The translations under genes were made by a program, and so were the position numbers. Source: SIG299 sp045531955 (GTDB taxonomy: Bacteria > Bacillota > Clostridia > Lachnospirales > Lachnospiraceae). Taken from it: a stretch of DNA of 64,000 bases. The stretch lies in assembly GCA_045531955.1 (NCBI GenBank), contig JAZSFC010000001.1, forward strand, positions 1 to 64,000, written 5' to 3'. This document shows positions 1-8,156 of the stretch, piece by piece (the first letter of the stretch is position 1; each line of letters starts with the position of its first letter). The notes under the pieces were generated by a model. It had not been told where the DNA came from. It did no database searches and worked only from the letters and a program-made list of their open reading frames with translations.

Positions 1-362
1 TCACGGAAACGTTCGTCTTCGATGGCGATAAAAGCATTTTGCACATCTACCGGAATTTCATCAATGGTGACATATTCACGGTTACCGCCGGCACCGACCA
101 GAGTTTGGGCAAGGGTGCCGTCACTGTAATAAAACTTTGTGGTATAACCGGTTGGTACCATGTTAATGTTGCTGATGTCGGGAGCGGAGGAGATGAGTCC
201 TTCCAGTGTGCCGAAAGCGGCCATGGCTCCCACAACGCAAAGAAATACAATAAACACCAGAAGTAAACGGTATGCTGATACGTTTACTTTACTGGATAGA
301 CGTGTCGTGGTCGTTTTTAATTGCCGTATTTTTTTGTTTACGGAAGTTTTACTGTAATCCAT
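1..362 (-). CDS. Class A penicillin-binding protein, N-terminal fragment
   Basis: The gene runs off the left edge; about 120 N-terminal residues are visible. They show a short basic cytoplasmic start (MDYSKTSVNKK), one membrane segment at about residues 30-52, and then the opening of a glycosyltransferase-51 domain ending in AFIAIEDERF, the family's EDxxF catalytic motif. Class A PBPs polymerise and cross-link peptidoglycan outside the membrane. The start is the ATG at 362, preceded by GAGGG. It is transcribed divergently from the DUF4250 gene. Family membership is based on membrane topology plus the EDxxF motif; the transpeptidase half is not in the window. Confidence 0.85.
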   Translation of the reverse strand, partial: MDYSKTSVNKKIRQLKTTTTRLSSKVNVSAYRLLLVFIVFLCVVGAMAAFGTLEGLISSAPDISNINMVPTGYTTKFYYSDGTLAQTLVGAGGNREYVTIDEIPVDVQNAFIAIEDERFR

Positions 363-425
363 AGATGTCCCTCACTTTGTGTTAAATATATATGCAGGTA
401 ATATTTTCGTATTTATCCATTATGT

Positions 426-454
426 AGTATAACAGAATTCAAATCATTATTCAA
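426..454 (-). promoter_or_regulatory. Promoter of the penicillin-binding protein gene
   Basis: On the minus strand TTGAAT (449-454) and TATACT (426-431) are separated by 17 bases, about 65 bases upstream of the ATG at 362. This is a sigma-A-type match seen by eye. Confidence 0.6.
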
Positions 455-535
455 TGAAAAGACTGTGTAGATTTTATTACAAAAGTATTTCATTAATAAA
501 AGTATGAACGTATTTCTATAATTTAAACGAAAAAA

Positions 536-564
536 TGGACTTTTTACCGTGAGTATGGTACAAT
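536..564 (+). promoter_or_regulatory. Promoter of the DUF4250 gene
   Basis: TGGACT (536-541) and TACAAT (559-564) are spaced by 17 bases, 34 bases upstream of the ATG at 598. It is back to back with the minus-strand promoter at 426-454. Confidence 0.55.
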
Positions 565-597
565 AAAAGTTACGATGTAAAGAAAAGGAGAAAGCAT

Positions 598-774
598 ATG
601 ACACTGCCAAATGACCCGGTTATGTTATATAGTTTCATAAATTTAAAACTTCGGGATTACTATTCCGGTTTGGATGCCTTGTGTGAAGATATGGATATTA
701 ATAAAGAGCAGCTGGTGGAAAAGCTTGAGGCAGCAGGATTTACTTACGATAAAGATCATAATTGCTTTGTATAG
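598..774 (+). CDS. DUF4250 domain protein
   Basis: A 58-residue protein that starts MTLPNDPVMLYSFINLKLRD and contains LCEDMDINKEQLVEKLEAAG, the pattern of the small DUF4250 family common in Clostridia. The function of the family is unknown; the middle looks like a short helix-turn-helix-like helical pair. AAAGGAG lies just upstream of the ATG and a promoter at 536-564. The stop at 774 is followed 17 bases later by the yigZ start, so the two are probably co-transcribed. Confidence 0.8.
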   Translation: MTLPNDPVMLYSFINLKLRDYYSGLDALCEDMDINKEQLVEKLEAAGFTYDKDHNCFV

Positions 775-791
775 CGATAAGGGAGGTTTTC

Positions 792-1448
792 TTGGATAAA
801 CAGTATAAAACCGTCTATGAAGGCGGTACCGGTGAGATAATTGAAAAGAAATCCAGGTTTATTGCTACCGTCATTCCCTGTGAGGATGAGGAAACTGCAT
901 TACAGTTTATTGAAGCCACCAAGAAAAAATACTGGGATGCCAGACATAACTGTTCGGCTTATACCATAGGACTGAATCATGAATTGGAGCGTTGCAGTGA
1001 CGACGGAGAACCGCAAAAAACCGCGGGACGGCCGATGCTGGATGTACTGTTAAATGAAGGAATCCACAATGTTTGTGTGGTAGTCACCAGATATTTCGGA
1101 GGAATACTTCTCGGAACCGGTGGTTTGGTACGGGCGTATCAGGCAGCAGTAAAAGAAGGACTGAATAACAGTGTGGTAATCACCAAACAATACGGCAAGA
1201 AAATCCGCATTGTTACTGACTATAATGGCATCGGAAAACTTCAGTATATTGTAGCAACAAACGGATATACCATGTTGTCCACCGACTACACGGATGTGGT
1301 GACCGCACGGGTTATGGTAACCCCGTCGGAGCAGGAGGGCTTTATTAAAAAAGTTACGGAAGCTACCGCCGGACGGGCAGAAATAGAAGAAGAGGGCGAA
1401 CTGTGGTTTGCCGATAATGACGGTGAAGTGTTACTGTTCGAGGAGTAA
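792..1448 (+). CDS. yigZ: YigZ/IMPACT family protein
   Basis: A 218-residue protein of the YigZ/IMPACT family. The N-terminal domain has the signature segment DDGEPQKTAGRPMLDVL and the TRYFGGILLGTGGLVRAY motif; a small ferredoxin-like C-terminal domain (DUF1949 type) follows from about residue 140. Known relatives are linked to translation control, but the biochemical role in bacteria is uncertain. I chose the TTG at 792 because GGGAGG (781-786) sits five bases upstream and translation from it gives LDKQYKTVYEGG, the usual family start; an upstream TTG at 762 lies inside the previous gene and lacks a ribosome-binding site. Confidence 0.9.
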   Translation: MDKQYKTVYEGGTGEIIEKKSRFIATVIPCEDEETALQFIEATKKKYWDARHNCSAYTIGLNHELERCSDDGEPQKTAGRPMLDVLLNEGIHNVCVVVTRYFGGILLGTGGLVRAYQAAVKEGLNNSVVITKQYGKKIRIVTDYNGIGKLQYIVATNGYTMLSTDYTDVVTARVMVTPSEQEGFIKKVTEATAGRAEIEEEGELWFADNDGEVLLFEE

Positions 1449-1485
1449 TCCGGTTAAAAGAAAACAGGTTAAGGAATTATAATTT

Positions 1486-2820
1486 ATGGATTTGTTTCAA
1501 TACATGAATGAAGTAAAAAAAGAAAAGGAATCGCCGTTAGCGTCAAGACTTAGGCCGACTACCCTGGAAGAGGTGGTAGGGCAACAGCATATTATCGGTA
1601 AAGATAAGCTGTTGTACCGGGCTATCAAGGCGGACAAAATCAGTTCTGTTATTTTTTACGGACCGCCCGGCACCGGAAAAACTACGCTGGCAAAAGTGAT
1701 TGCCAATACGACCAGTGCAGAGTTTACCCAGATTAATGCTACTTCTGCCGGAAAAAAGGATATGGAAGAGGTAATTAATGGTGCAAAAGAGCGTCTGGGT
1801 ATGTATGGCAAGCGTACCATTTTGTTTGTAGATGAGATTCACCGGTTTAATAAAGGTCAGCAGGATTATCTGCTTCCGTTTGTAGAGGACGGAACGGTGA
1901 TTTTAATCGGAGCAACTACCGAAAATCCTTATTTTGAGGTGAATGGGGCTTTGATTTCCCGTTCGGTTATTTTTGAACTGAAATCCCTGCAAAAGGAAGA
2001 TATTAAGCAGCTGATTCTTAGGGCAGTAACCGACAAAGAAAAGGGCCTTGGCTCTTATAATGCGGATATTACCGAAGAAGCGTTAGATTTCCTGGCGGAT
2101 ATGTCCAACGGAGACGCCCGCTCTGCATTAAATGCTATCGAATTGGGAGTGCTCACAACAGAGCGGTCCGAAGACGGTATCATACATATCACGTTGGAAA
2201 CAGCCGAGGAATGTATTCAAAAAAGAGTGTTACGCTATGATAAAGATGGGGATAATCATTATGACACCATTTCTGCCTTTATTAAGAGTATGCGGGGCTC
2301 CGACCCGGATGCGGCTGTGTATTATTTAGCCAGAATGTTGGCAGCCGGGGAAGAGGTAGCGTTTATTGCAAGACGTATCATGATATGTGCGGCAGAGGAT
2401 GTCTCCAATGCTGACCCGAATGCTTTGGTGGTGGCAACCAGTGCAGCCCAGGCAGTAGAACGGCTCGGTATGCCGGAGGCAAGAATTGTACTTGCCCAGG
2501 CGGCAACTTATGTGGCTTGCGCACCAAAGAGCAATTCAGCTATCTGCGCTATTGATAAGGCGATGGAACTGGTACAGCAACGCCGTACCGATCCGATACC
2601 GCCGTATTTGCAGGATGCCCACTATAAGAGCGCCCATAAATTAGGACACGGACTGGGATACCAGTACTCCCATTCTTATAAAAACCATTATTCCGGACAG
2701 CCATATTTGCCGGAGGCTTTACAAGGCACAACGTTTTATGAGTGTTCTGAACAGGGCTATGAAGCGGTTCAAAAAGCATGGTTACAAAAAATAAAAGATG
2801 AAGCAACAGAAAATAAATAA
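1486..2820 (+). CDS. rarA: Replication-associated recombination protein A
   Basis: A 444-residue AAA+ ATPase of the RarA/MgsA/WRNIP1 family, which acts at stalled replication forks and is related to clamp-loader subunits. Walker A GPPGTGKTT is at residues 59-67 and Walker B with DEIHRF at 116-121; TENPYFEVN is the sensor-1 region typical of RarA. The C-terminal half (KSIRGSDPDAA-like segment, then the conserved YLPEALQG end) matches the family's tetramerisation domain. Length is normal. It lies 37 bases after yigZ and 11 bases before a small membrane protein gene. Confidence 0.95.
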   Translation: MDLFQYMNEVKKEKESPLASRLRPTTLEEVVGQQHIIGKDKLLYRAIKADKISSVIFYGPPGTGKTTLAKVIANTTSAEFTQINATSAGKKDMEEVINGAKERLGMYGKRTILFVDEIHRFNKGQQDYLLPFVEDGTVILIGATTENPYFEVNGALISRSVIFELKSLQKEDIKQLILRAVTDKEKGLGSYNADITEEALDFLADMSNGDARSALNAIELGVLTTERSEDGIIHITLETAEECIQKRVLRYDKDGDNHYDTISAFIKSMRGSDPDAAVYYLARMLAAGEEVAFIARRIMICAAEDVSNADPNALVVATSAAQAVERLGMPEARIVLAQAATYVACAPKSNSAICAIDKAMELVQQRRTDPIPPYLQDAHYKSAHKLGHGLGYQYSHSYKNHYSGQPYLPEALQGTTFYECSEQGYEAVQKAWLQKIKDEATENK

Positions 2821-2831
2821 GGAGGAATACT

Positions 2832-3131
2832 ATGGGAAAACGAATTGCAGCCTGGATTGGTATCGGTGTAATTGCGGTAATGTATCTGCTTACTATTGTG
2901 GCAGCAATCTTTGCCAGACCGGAAACCATGGGACTTTTCATGGCAAGTATTGTGCTTACCATTATGGTGCCAATCATTCTTTGGTCGTTCCTGAGAATGT
3001 ATGAACTGGCACATCCTAAGGATGGCATGTCTGCTTCTGAAATGCGTAAAATTAACAAGCGTATCAAAGCGGGTGAAAAGCCGGAGGATATTGCAAAAGA
3101 AATCGAAGAAAAATATGGAAACAAGGAATAA
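2832..3131 (+). CDS. Small membrane protein, unknown
   Basis: A 99-residue protein with two hydrophobic helices (about residues 6-27 and 34-55) followed by a charged, helical C-terminus rich in Lys and Glu (KINKRIKAGEKPEDIAKEIEEK). AAGGAGG lies directly upstream and overlaps the end of rarA, so it is likely translated from the same transcript. I do not recognise a named family. Possible membrane association is an inference from hydrophobicity. Confidence 0.7.
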   Translation: MGKRIAAWIGIGVIAVMYLLTIVAAIFARPETMGLFMASIVLTIMVPIILWSFLRMYELAHPKDGMSASEMRKINKRIKAGEKPEDIAKEIEEKYGNKE

Positions 3132-3212
3132 AGCCTATTTACAGAGTACACAAAATCTGTTATCTTAAGTATGCAAAAGAATATACAGAGCAAAAGAAAG
3201 GAAGAATATACT

Positions 3213-3713
3213 ATGGCTATGTTAGAAAATTGGCGCAACACTGCGTATGCAAAAGATATGAATACAAGAGAGGGTCAGATGTTCTGGGGCAATTATTTTG
3301 CTGTGGAAAAGGGCATCTATGAAAAGCTTCTTGAGAATCCGAAGGAAGTGGTAAAGGGCACCGTTAAGGAATTGGCAGATAAGTATGAAATCGATACATT
3401 CCTTATGACCGGTTTCTTAGACGGTATCAATGACAGCTTAGTAACCCCAAATCCAATCGAAACCATGGAAGAGGATACTGAGGTTTCCTTGGAGTTTGAT
3501 TTAGAGCTTCTTTACAAGAACATGGTAGATGCAAGAGCAGACTGGCTTTATGAGCTTCCTCAGTGGGATGAGCTTCTTACCGAAGAAAGAAGAAAAGAGC
3601 TTTACAAGGAGCAGAAGAAGTCCGGTACTGTTGTAAAAGAAAAGAAAATTGGCAGAAACGATCCGTGCCCATGTGGCTCCGGCAAGAAGTATAAGTTCTG
3701 CTGCGGTAAGTAA
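3213..3713 (+). CDS. SEC-C metal-binding domain protein
   Basis: A 166-residue protein ending in a SEC-C zinc-binding motif: NDPCPCGSGKKYKFCCGK, with cysteines spaced CxC-x8-CC. The same motif ends SecA, where it binds zinc and SecB/ribosome; in stand-alone proteins the partner is unknown. The N-terminal ~140 residues are acidic and helical with no motif I recognise. The ATG at 3213 has AAAGGAAG eight bases upstream; an in-frame ATG at 3171 has no ribosome-binding site and would add a basic tail, so I reject it. Confidence 0.85.
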   Translation: MAMLENWRNTAYAKDMNTREGQMFWGNYFAVEKGIYEKLLENPKEVVKGTVKELADKYEIDTFLMTGFLDGINDSLVTPNPIETMEEDTEVSLEFDLELLYKNMVDARADWLYELPQWDELLTEERRKELYKEQKKSGTVVKEKKIGRNDPCPCGSGKKYKFCCGK

Positions 3714-3740
3714 TCAGTAGTGTAAGAAAGGCAAGAATTA

Positions 3741-5135
3741 ATGGCAAGAAATCGAGGAATGTATGTAGATTACGGCGGCCGCAGGGGACGACGCAGAAGA
3801 AGAGGGCCGAGTCTCGGTACGGTTTGCGGTATTCTTATTGTAATAATCCTTGCAGTTATTTTTGGTGTATTGGCATTTAAGGTTTCCCAAAAAAATATCA
3901 ATGACCTGCCGGGAGTTCCTACTCCTACTCCGGTTCCGGGAACTCCAACCCCGGTGCCAACCCCGACTCCGTCACCAACTCCGACGGTAACACCAACACC
4001 AACGCCGACCAATACCCCAACTCCGGTACCGACATCACCGGAAACAGGACTTCCTTGTACCCCAACTCCGACCCCGACTCCTGCATGGGATGATAATTAT
4101 CTCATCGGCTGGGAGGATAACCGTACAAAGGTAAATGTAAAGGGAGCGTATGTAGGTTTATCGTTAGAAAATAAAAATACCTTAAACAAGTGGCTGGAGC
4201 TTGCAAAGACAACCGAAATGAATGCGGTAGTCATTGACGTAAAGCATGACAGCGGTAAAATTACCTATCAGATGGGTCTGGGTGGCGAATATATTTGCAG
4301 CAATTCCTACAGCGACATGAAAGGTCTTTTAAAGACCTTGAAGGAGAATGGCATTTATACCATCGCCCGTGTGGTTTGCTTCAAAGACCTGGTAGCAAAG
4401 GAACTTCATCCGGAATATATGCTTTATAACAAAGATGGTTCTTTGTTTGTAGACAGAGACGGCGAAACCTGGATGAATCCATATAACCGCGATACATGGA
4501 AATATATCATCGATGTTGCGGAACAGGCGGCGTTGGATGGATTTGATGAAATTTGTTTCGACTATATCCGTTTTTCCACCAGCAGATTAATTAGTAAAAA
4601 GCTGACAGAAGGAAAAGAAGATTACAACTTTGAGTATCTGGTTGACTTTGGATATGATTCCGATGAATTGAACACAAGACAGATTATCACTGCGTTTACA
4701 AAATATGCATGTGACAGATTAAAACCATTAGGTGTTTATGTCAGTGCATCCGTATACGGCGTTATTATACGAAGCGGTGAAGACTCCGCAAGAGTAGGTC
4801 AGGACTATGTGGAAATGTCCAGATATCTGGATTATATCTGTCCGATGGTTTATCCGGACCATTATGCAAAGGGCTGGAATGGTATTGAAAATCCGAAGAA
4901 GGAACCGTATAATCTGGTATACGGCGAGATGAAAAAATCCGTAGAAAAGTTAAGCGTGCTTCCGTTGCAGCAGAAAACTTATGCGGAATGTCGTCCATGG
5001 CTGGCCGGCTTCAATTATACTGCAAGCCAAATCAGGGAAGAAATACGCGGAACCTACGATAACGGATATGCCAGCTGGTTCCTGTGGCATTCCGGCGGCA
5101 ACTATCCGGAAGGAAGTTTTCTGTACGAAGAATAA
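3741..5135 (+). CDS. Membrane-anchored DUF4015 putative glycosidase
   Basis: A 464-residue protein with a very basic N-terminus (RRGRRRRR), a membrane helix at about 26-48, a Thr/Pro linker of repeated TPTP units at about 58-117, and a C-terminal DUF4015 domain from about residue 132 (GAYVGLSLENKNTL, VIDVKHDSGKI, FDEICFDYIRF, YICPMVYPDHY). DUF4015 is a TIM-barrel family related to glycoside hydrolases; the conserved D/E-rich strands (DVKHD, FDYIRF) are visible, but the substrate is not known. It should face outside, anchored as a signal anchor. The same Thr-Pro linker type occurs in the pectate lyase and cellulase further on. Confidence 0.85.
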   Translation: MARNRGMYVDYGGRRGRRRRRGPSLGTVCGILIVIILAVIFGVLAFKVSQKNINDLPGVPTPTPVPGTPTPVPTPTPSPTPTVTPTPTPTNTPTPVPTSPETGLPCTPTPTPTPAWDDNYLIGWEDNRTKVNVKGAYVGLSLENKNTLNKWLELAKTTEMNAVVIDVKHDSGKITYQMGLGGEYICSNSYSDMKGLLKTLKENGIYTIARVVCFKDLVAKELHPEYMLYNKDGSLFVDRDGETWMNPYNRDTWKYIIDVAEQAALDGFDEICFDYIRFSTSRLISKKLTEGKEDYNFEYLVDFGYDSDELNTRQIITAFTKYACDRLKPLGVYVSASVYGVIIRSGEDSARVGQDYVEMSRYLDYICPMVYPDHYAKGWNGIENPKKEPYNLVYGEMKKSVEKLSVLPLQQKTYAECRPWLAGFNYTASQIREEIRGTYDNGYASWFLWHSGGNYPEGSFLYEE

Positions 5136-5194
5136 AAAAATAATTTTTGTGAAACCTTTTTATGAAACTTTGCGTCTTAATAGGTGAAACAGTA

Positions 5195-5230
5195 AAACAG
5201 CAGCCGGTGTTACACTGTCTGCTGTTTTTT
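5195..5230 (+). terminator. Rho-independent terminator
   Basis: AAACAGCAG (5195-5203) pairs with CTGCTGTTT (5219-5227), followed by T residues to 5230. It separates the DUF4015 gene from the DUF4349 lipoprotein gene. Confidence 0.8.
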
Positions 5231-5270
5231 AGAACGAAATTCTGAAAAAGAAAGAATGGAGGAGACGTAT

Positions 5271-6308
5271 ATGAGAAAATTTAGAAATGGAACAAAAAAG
5301 GTGGCGGCAATCGGATTATGTGGTATAATGTTATTGGGTCTGACTGCTTGCGGAGCAAAAGCATCCAACGACATGGCGTATGAAATGGAACATGTTTATA
5401 CCCAGAATACCGGAGGTGCTTGGGATACGGGGGTATCCTTTGATGCAGTTACGGAAGAATCGACGGACTTTAATATGAAGGCCGAGTACGGCATGGCGGA
5501 CAGCATCGTAGAGAGTCCGAAGCTGGAGTCTTCCGCCCCTGCAAGCTCTGAAGCTCAAGCAGCTGTAACTACCAGAAAAGTGATAAAAACTGCTAATTTG
5601 AATCTGCAGACACTGGATTTTGATGCATTCCAGACAGCCCTTGATGCAAAAATTGCGGAAAGCGGTGCATATCTTCAGTATGCAGATGTTTCCGGTACTG
5701 ATTATTACGGCGGCAGAAAGAGTGCAAACTATACCATCCGTGTTCCGGAGGCAAACTTAAACTTCTTTTTAGCTGGTGTGGAAGGCATTGCAACCGTAAC
5801 AAACAAAACCGTTGGCGAAGAGGATGTAACCCTTAGCTATGTAGATACAGAAGCCCGCATCAAGACCTTACAGATCGAGCAGGAACGTCTTTTGGCTCTT
5901 TTGGAAAAGGCAGATGACCTGGAGTATATTATTAAGCTGGAGCAGCGGTTAAGTGAAGTAAGATATAACATCGAAAGCTTCCAGTCCAGACTCAGAACCT
6001 ATGACGATAAAATTACATACAGCACTGTACGCATTTATGTATATGAAGTGACCAGAGTGCAGGAAAAGGCACCGGAAACCCTGTGGGAGCGTATCAGCAA
6101 TGGCTGGAAAAACACCATGTATGAAATCTCCGAAGGAGCACAGGATTTCCTGGTATGGTTTGTGATTAATCTTCCGTATTTGGCATTTTGGGCTGTGGTA
6201 ATCGTAGTTGCTGTAGTTGTTATTAAGAAAAAGTGTGCAAAGCGCAAAGCGAAAAAATTAGGAAAAACGAGCGATAACAATGAAACAATATTGGACAGTC
6301 AAGAATAA
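5271..6308 (+). CDS. DUF4349 domain lipoprotein
   Basis: A 345-residue protein with a lipoprotein signal (LLGLTACG, lipidated Cys at residue 27), a DUF4349 domain beginning around RKVIKTANLNLQTLDFDAF, a coiled-coil stretch in the middle (TLQIEQERLLALLEKADDLE) and a C-terminal membrane helix (about residues 295-320) with a basic tail. The role of DUF4349 proteins is unknown; topology suggests an extracellular domain tethered at both ends. TGGAGGAG at 5257-5264 selects the ATG at 5271; an in-frame upstream ATG at 5256 overlaps this site. The last 29 bases overlap recJ. Confidence 0.85.
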   Translation: MRKFRNGTKKVAAIGLCGIMLLGLTACGAKASNDMAYEMEHVYTQNTGGAWDTGVSFDAVTEESTDFNMKAEYGMADSIVESPKLESSAPASSEAQAAVTTRKVIKTANLNLQTLDFDAFQTALDAKIAESGAYLQYADVSGTDYYGGRKSANYTIRVPEANLNFFLAGVEGIATVTNKTVGEEDVTLSYVDTEARIKTLQIEQERLLALLEKADDLEYIIKLEQRLSEVRYNIESFQSRLRTYDDKITYSTVRIYVYEVTRVQEKAPETLWERISNGWKNTMYEISEGAQDFLVWFVINLPYLAFWAVVIVVAVVVIKKKCAKRKAKKLGKTSDNNETILDSQE

Positions 6309-8043
6309 AAAAGATAATTTTGCGGAAATTTGCAGGGAGCAGGGCATTACGGAAGTAACAGCCCGTCTCCTTGTAAACCGTGGCCTTACAACAAAACAGG
6401 AGAGGGATGCATATCTGCATCCTTCTTTTTCGTGTCTGCCGGATCCGAAGCTTTTGAAAAATGCAGAAGCAGCGGCAGAGATGATTGCTAAAGGAATTCA
6501 GCAGGGTAAAAAAATCCGTATTATCGGTGATTATGATGTGGACGGTATCATGTCGGTTTACATTTTGTACCGCTGTATGACAGCAGCAGGAGCAAATGTG
6601 GATTACCGCATTCCGGACCGTATTAAGGACGGGTACGGCTTAAATGAGGATATGGTACAAGAGTGTATCGAAGCGGGTGTGGATATGATTGTCACCTGTG
6701 ATAACGGCATTGCGGCAATGGAGCCGATACATCTGGCGAAGGAAGCCGGTATTACAGTAGTTTTGACCGACCACCATGAAATTCCTCTGTTGGAAACAGC
6801 AGATGGGTTAGTAAAAACCATGCCGGAGGCAGACATTATTGTCAATCCGAAGCAGGAGGGTGAAACTACTCCGATGACCGGTATTTGCGGTGCGGTGGTG
6901 GCTTACAAGGTAATGTACTGCCTGGCAGAGCAGACGGGGCTTCCCGGTGAATTATTAAAAGCTATGATACCGTATGCAGCGACGGCAACAGTATGTGATG
7001 TGATGGAGCTTCGCGGAGAAAACCGCACCATGGTGGCAATGGGACTGAAACTCCTTCGGGAAAGCAAAGACATCGGCATCAATGCATTAATGGATGCTAA
7101 TCAGATTAGTAAAGAAGCGGTGGGCGCATATCACATGGGATTTGTGTTGGGACCATGCTTAAATGCTTCCGGACGTCTGGATGTGGCAGTTAAGGGGCTT
7201 CGCTTACTGCTGTGTGAAAATCCGGAGGAAGCAGCCGCACAGGCACAGGAAATAACAGAACTAAACCGTACCAGAAAAGATATGACGGCAAAGGGCGTGG
7301 AGGAAGCAAAGCGCCAGGTTCTGGCAGGTGGCAAGCTTGAGAATGTACTGGTGATTTATCTTCCGGAGTGTCATGAAAGTCTGGCAGGTATTATTGCAGG
7401 CAGAATCCGGGAGGCATTTTACCGTCCTACCATTATATTAACCGATGCGGAGGATGGAATCAAAGGCTCCGGACGTTCCATTGACGGCTATCATATGTAT
7501 GAAAAACTGTGCGAAGTACAGGATTTACTGACCAAGTTTGGAGGGCATCCAAAGGCAGCGGGAATGTCATTGCCAAAGGAAAATTTGGCAGAGTTTCAGC
7601 GTCGTCTGGTGGAAAACAGCAGGTTAACAGAGGATGATTTAACGGAAAAGGTTTCCATTGATGTGATTTTGCCGTTTGGGCTGGTGACGGAGCGGGTAAT
7701 CAGTGAACTAAAGCTGTTGGAACCGTTTGGTGTAGGCAATGAAAAGCCGCTGTTTGCAGAACGAAATTTAAAGTTGCTTCATGCCAGAATCCTTGGTAAA
7801 AATTCAAATGTGTTAAAGCTAATGGCTGAAAATGAATATGGTAAGCAGTTTGAAGTAATGTACTTCGGTGATATCCCGGCATTTGAGCAGGAGATAGCAG
7901 AGAGGTTCGGGAAGGACGCCTTGGACAGGCTGTTTCAGGGCAGAGAAAACAATATCTGTATCAACATGATTTATTATCCGGAAACCAATGAATTCCGGGA
8001 TAAAGTAACATTACAGGCAGTGATGCAGTATTACAAAATATAG
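6280..8043 (+). CDS. recJ: Single-stranded-DNA exonuclease RecJ
   Basis: A 587-residue DHH-family 5'-3' exonuclease. Motif I GDYDVDG is at residues 83-89, the DHH triplet at 164-166, and the DHHA1-type motif GGHPKAAGMS near residue 420. RecJ degrades 5' ends during recombination and base-excision/mismatch repair. Length is normal for the family. The start ATG lies 29 bases inside the preceding gene and gives the typical RecJ beginning (MKQYWTVKNK), so translation is probably coupled; the ribosome-binding site is weak. Confidence 0.95.
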   Translation: MKQYWTVKNKKDNFAEICREQGITEVTARLLVNRGLTTKQERDAYLHPSFSCLPDPKLLKNAEAAAEMIAKGIQQGKKIRIIGDYDVDGIMSVYILYRCMTAAGANVDYRIPDRIKDGYGLNEDMVQECIEAGVDMIVTCDNGIAAMEPIHLAKEAGITVVLTDHHEIPLLETADGLVKTMPEADIIVNPKQEGETTPMTGICGAVVAYKVMYCLAEQTGLPGELLKAMIPYAATATVCDVMELRGENRTMVAMGLKLLRESKDIGINALMDANQISKEAVGAYHMGFVLGPCLNASGRLDVAVKGLRLLLCENPEEAAAQAQEITELNRTRKDMTAKGVEEAKRQVLAGGKLENVLVIYLPECHESLAGIIAGRIREAFYRPTIILTDAEDGIKGSGRSIDGYHMYEKLCEVQDLLTKFGGHPKAAGMSLPKENLAEFQRRLVENSRLTEDDLTEKVSIDVILPFGLVTERVISELKLLEPFGVGNEKPLFAERNLKLLHARILGKNSNVLKLMAENEYGKQFEVMYFGDIPAFEQEIAERFGKDALDRLFQGRENNICINMIYYPETNEFRDKVTLQAVMQYYKI

Positions 8044-8054
8044 CAGGTTGGGGC

Positions 8055-8083
8055 TTGTAATTTCGAAAATGATGTGATATAAT
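8055..8083 (+). promoter_or_regulatory. glyA promoter
   Basis: TTGTAA (8055-8060) and TATAAT (8078-8083) with a 17-base spacer, 74 bases upstream of the glyA ATG. Confidence 0.75.
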
Positions 8084-8156
8084 CGTTTTGATTATTTACT
8101 GCAATGCAGTGATAAATTCAAAAAGTAACTTAGGAAAGAGAACAAGGAGGATTAAC

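Noticed and set aside
2549..3241. Long minus-strand open frame of about 230 codons
   Set aside because: It lies antisense to the end of rarA and the next genes, lacks a ribosome-binding site and has no recognisable domain; it is a shadow frame.
3900..4090. Repetitive DNA that could suggest a CRISPR or minisatellite array
   Set aside because: It encodes the Thr-Pro linker of the DUF4015 protein in frame, with no spacer structure; the VGVGVG frame on the other strand is its mirror.
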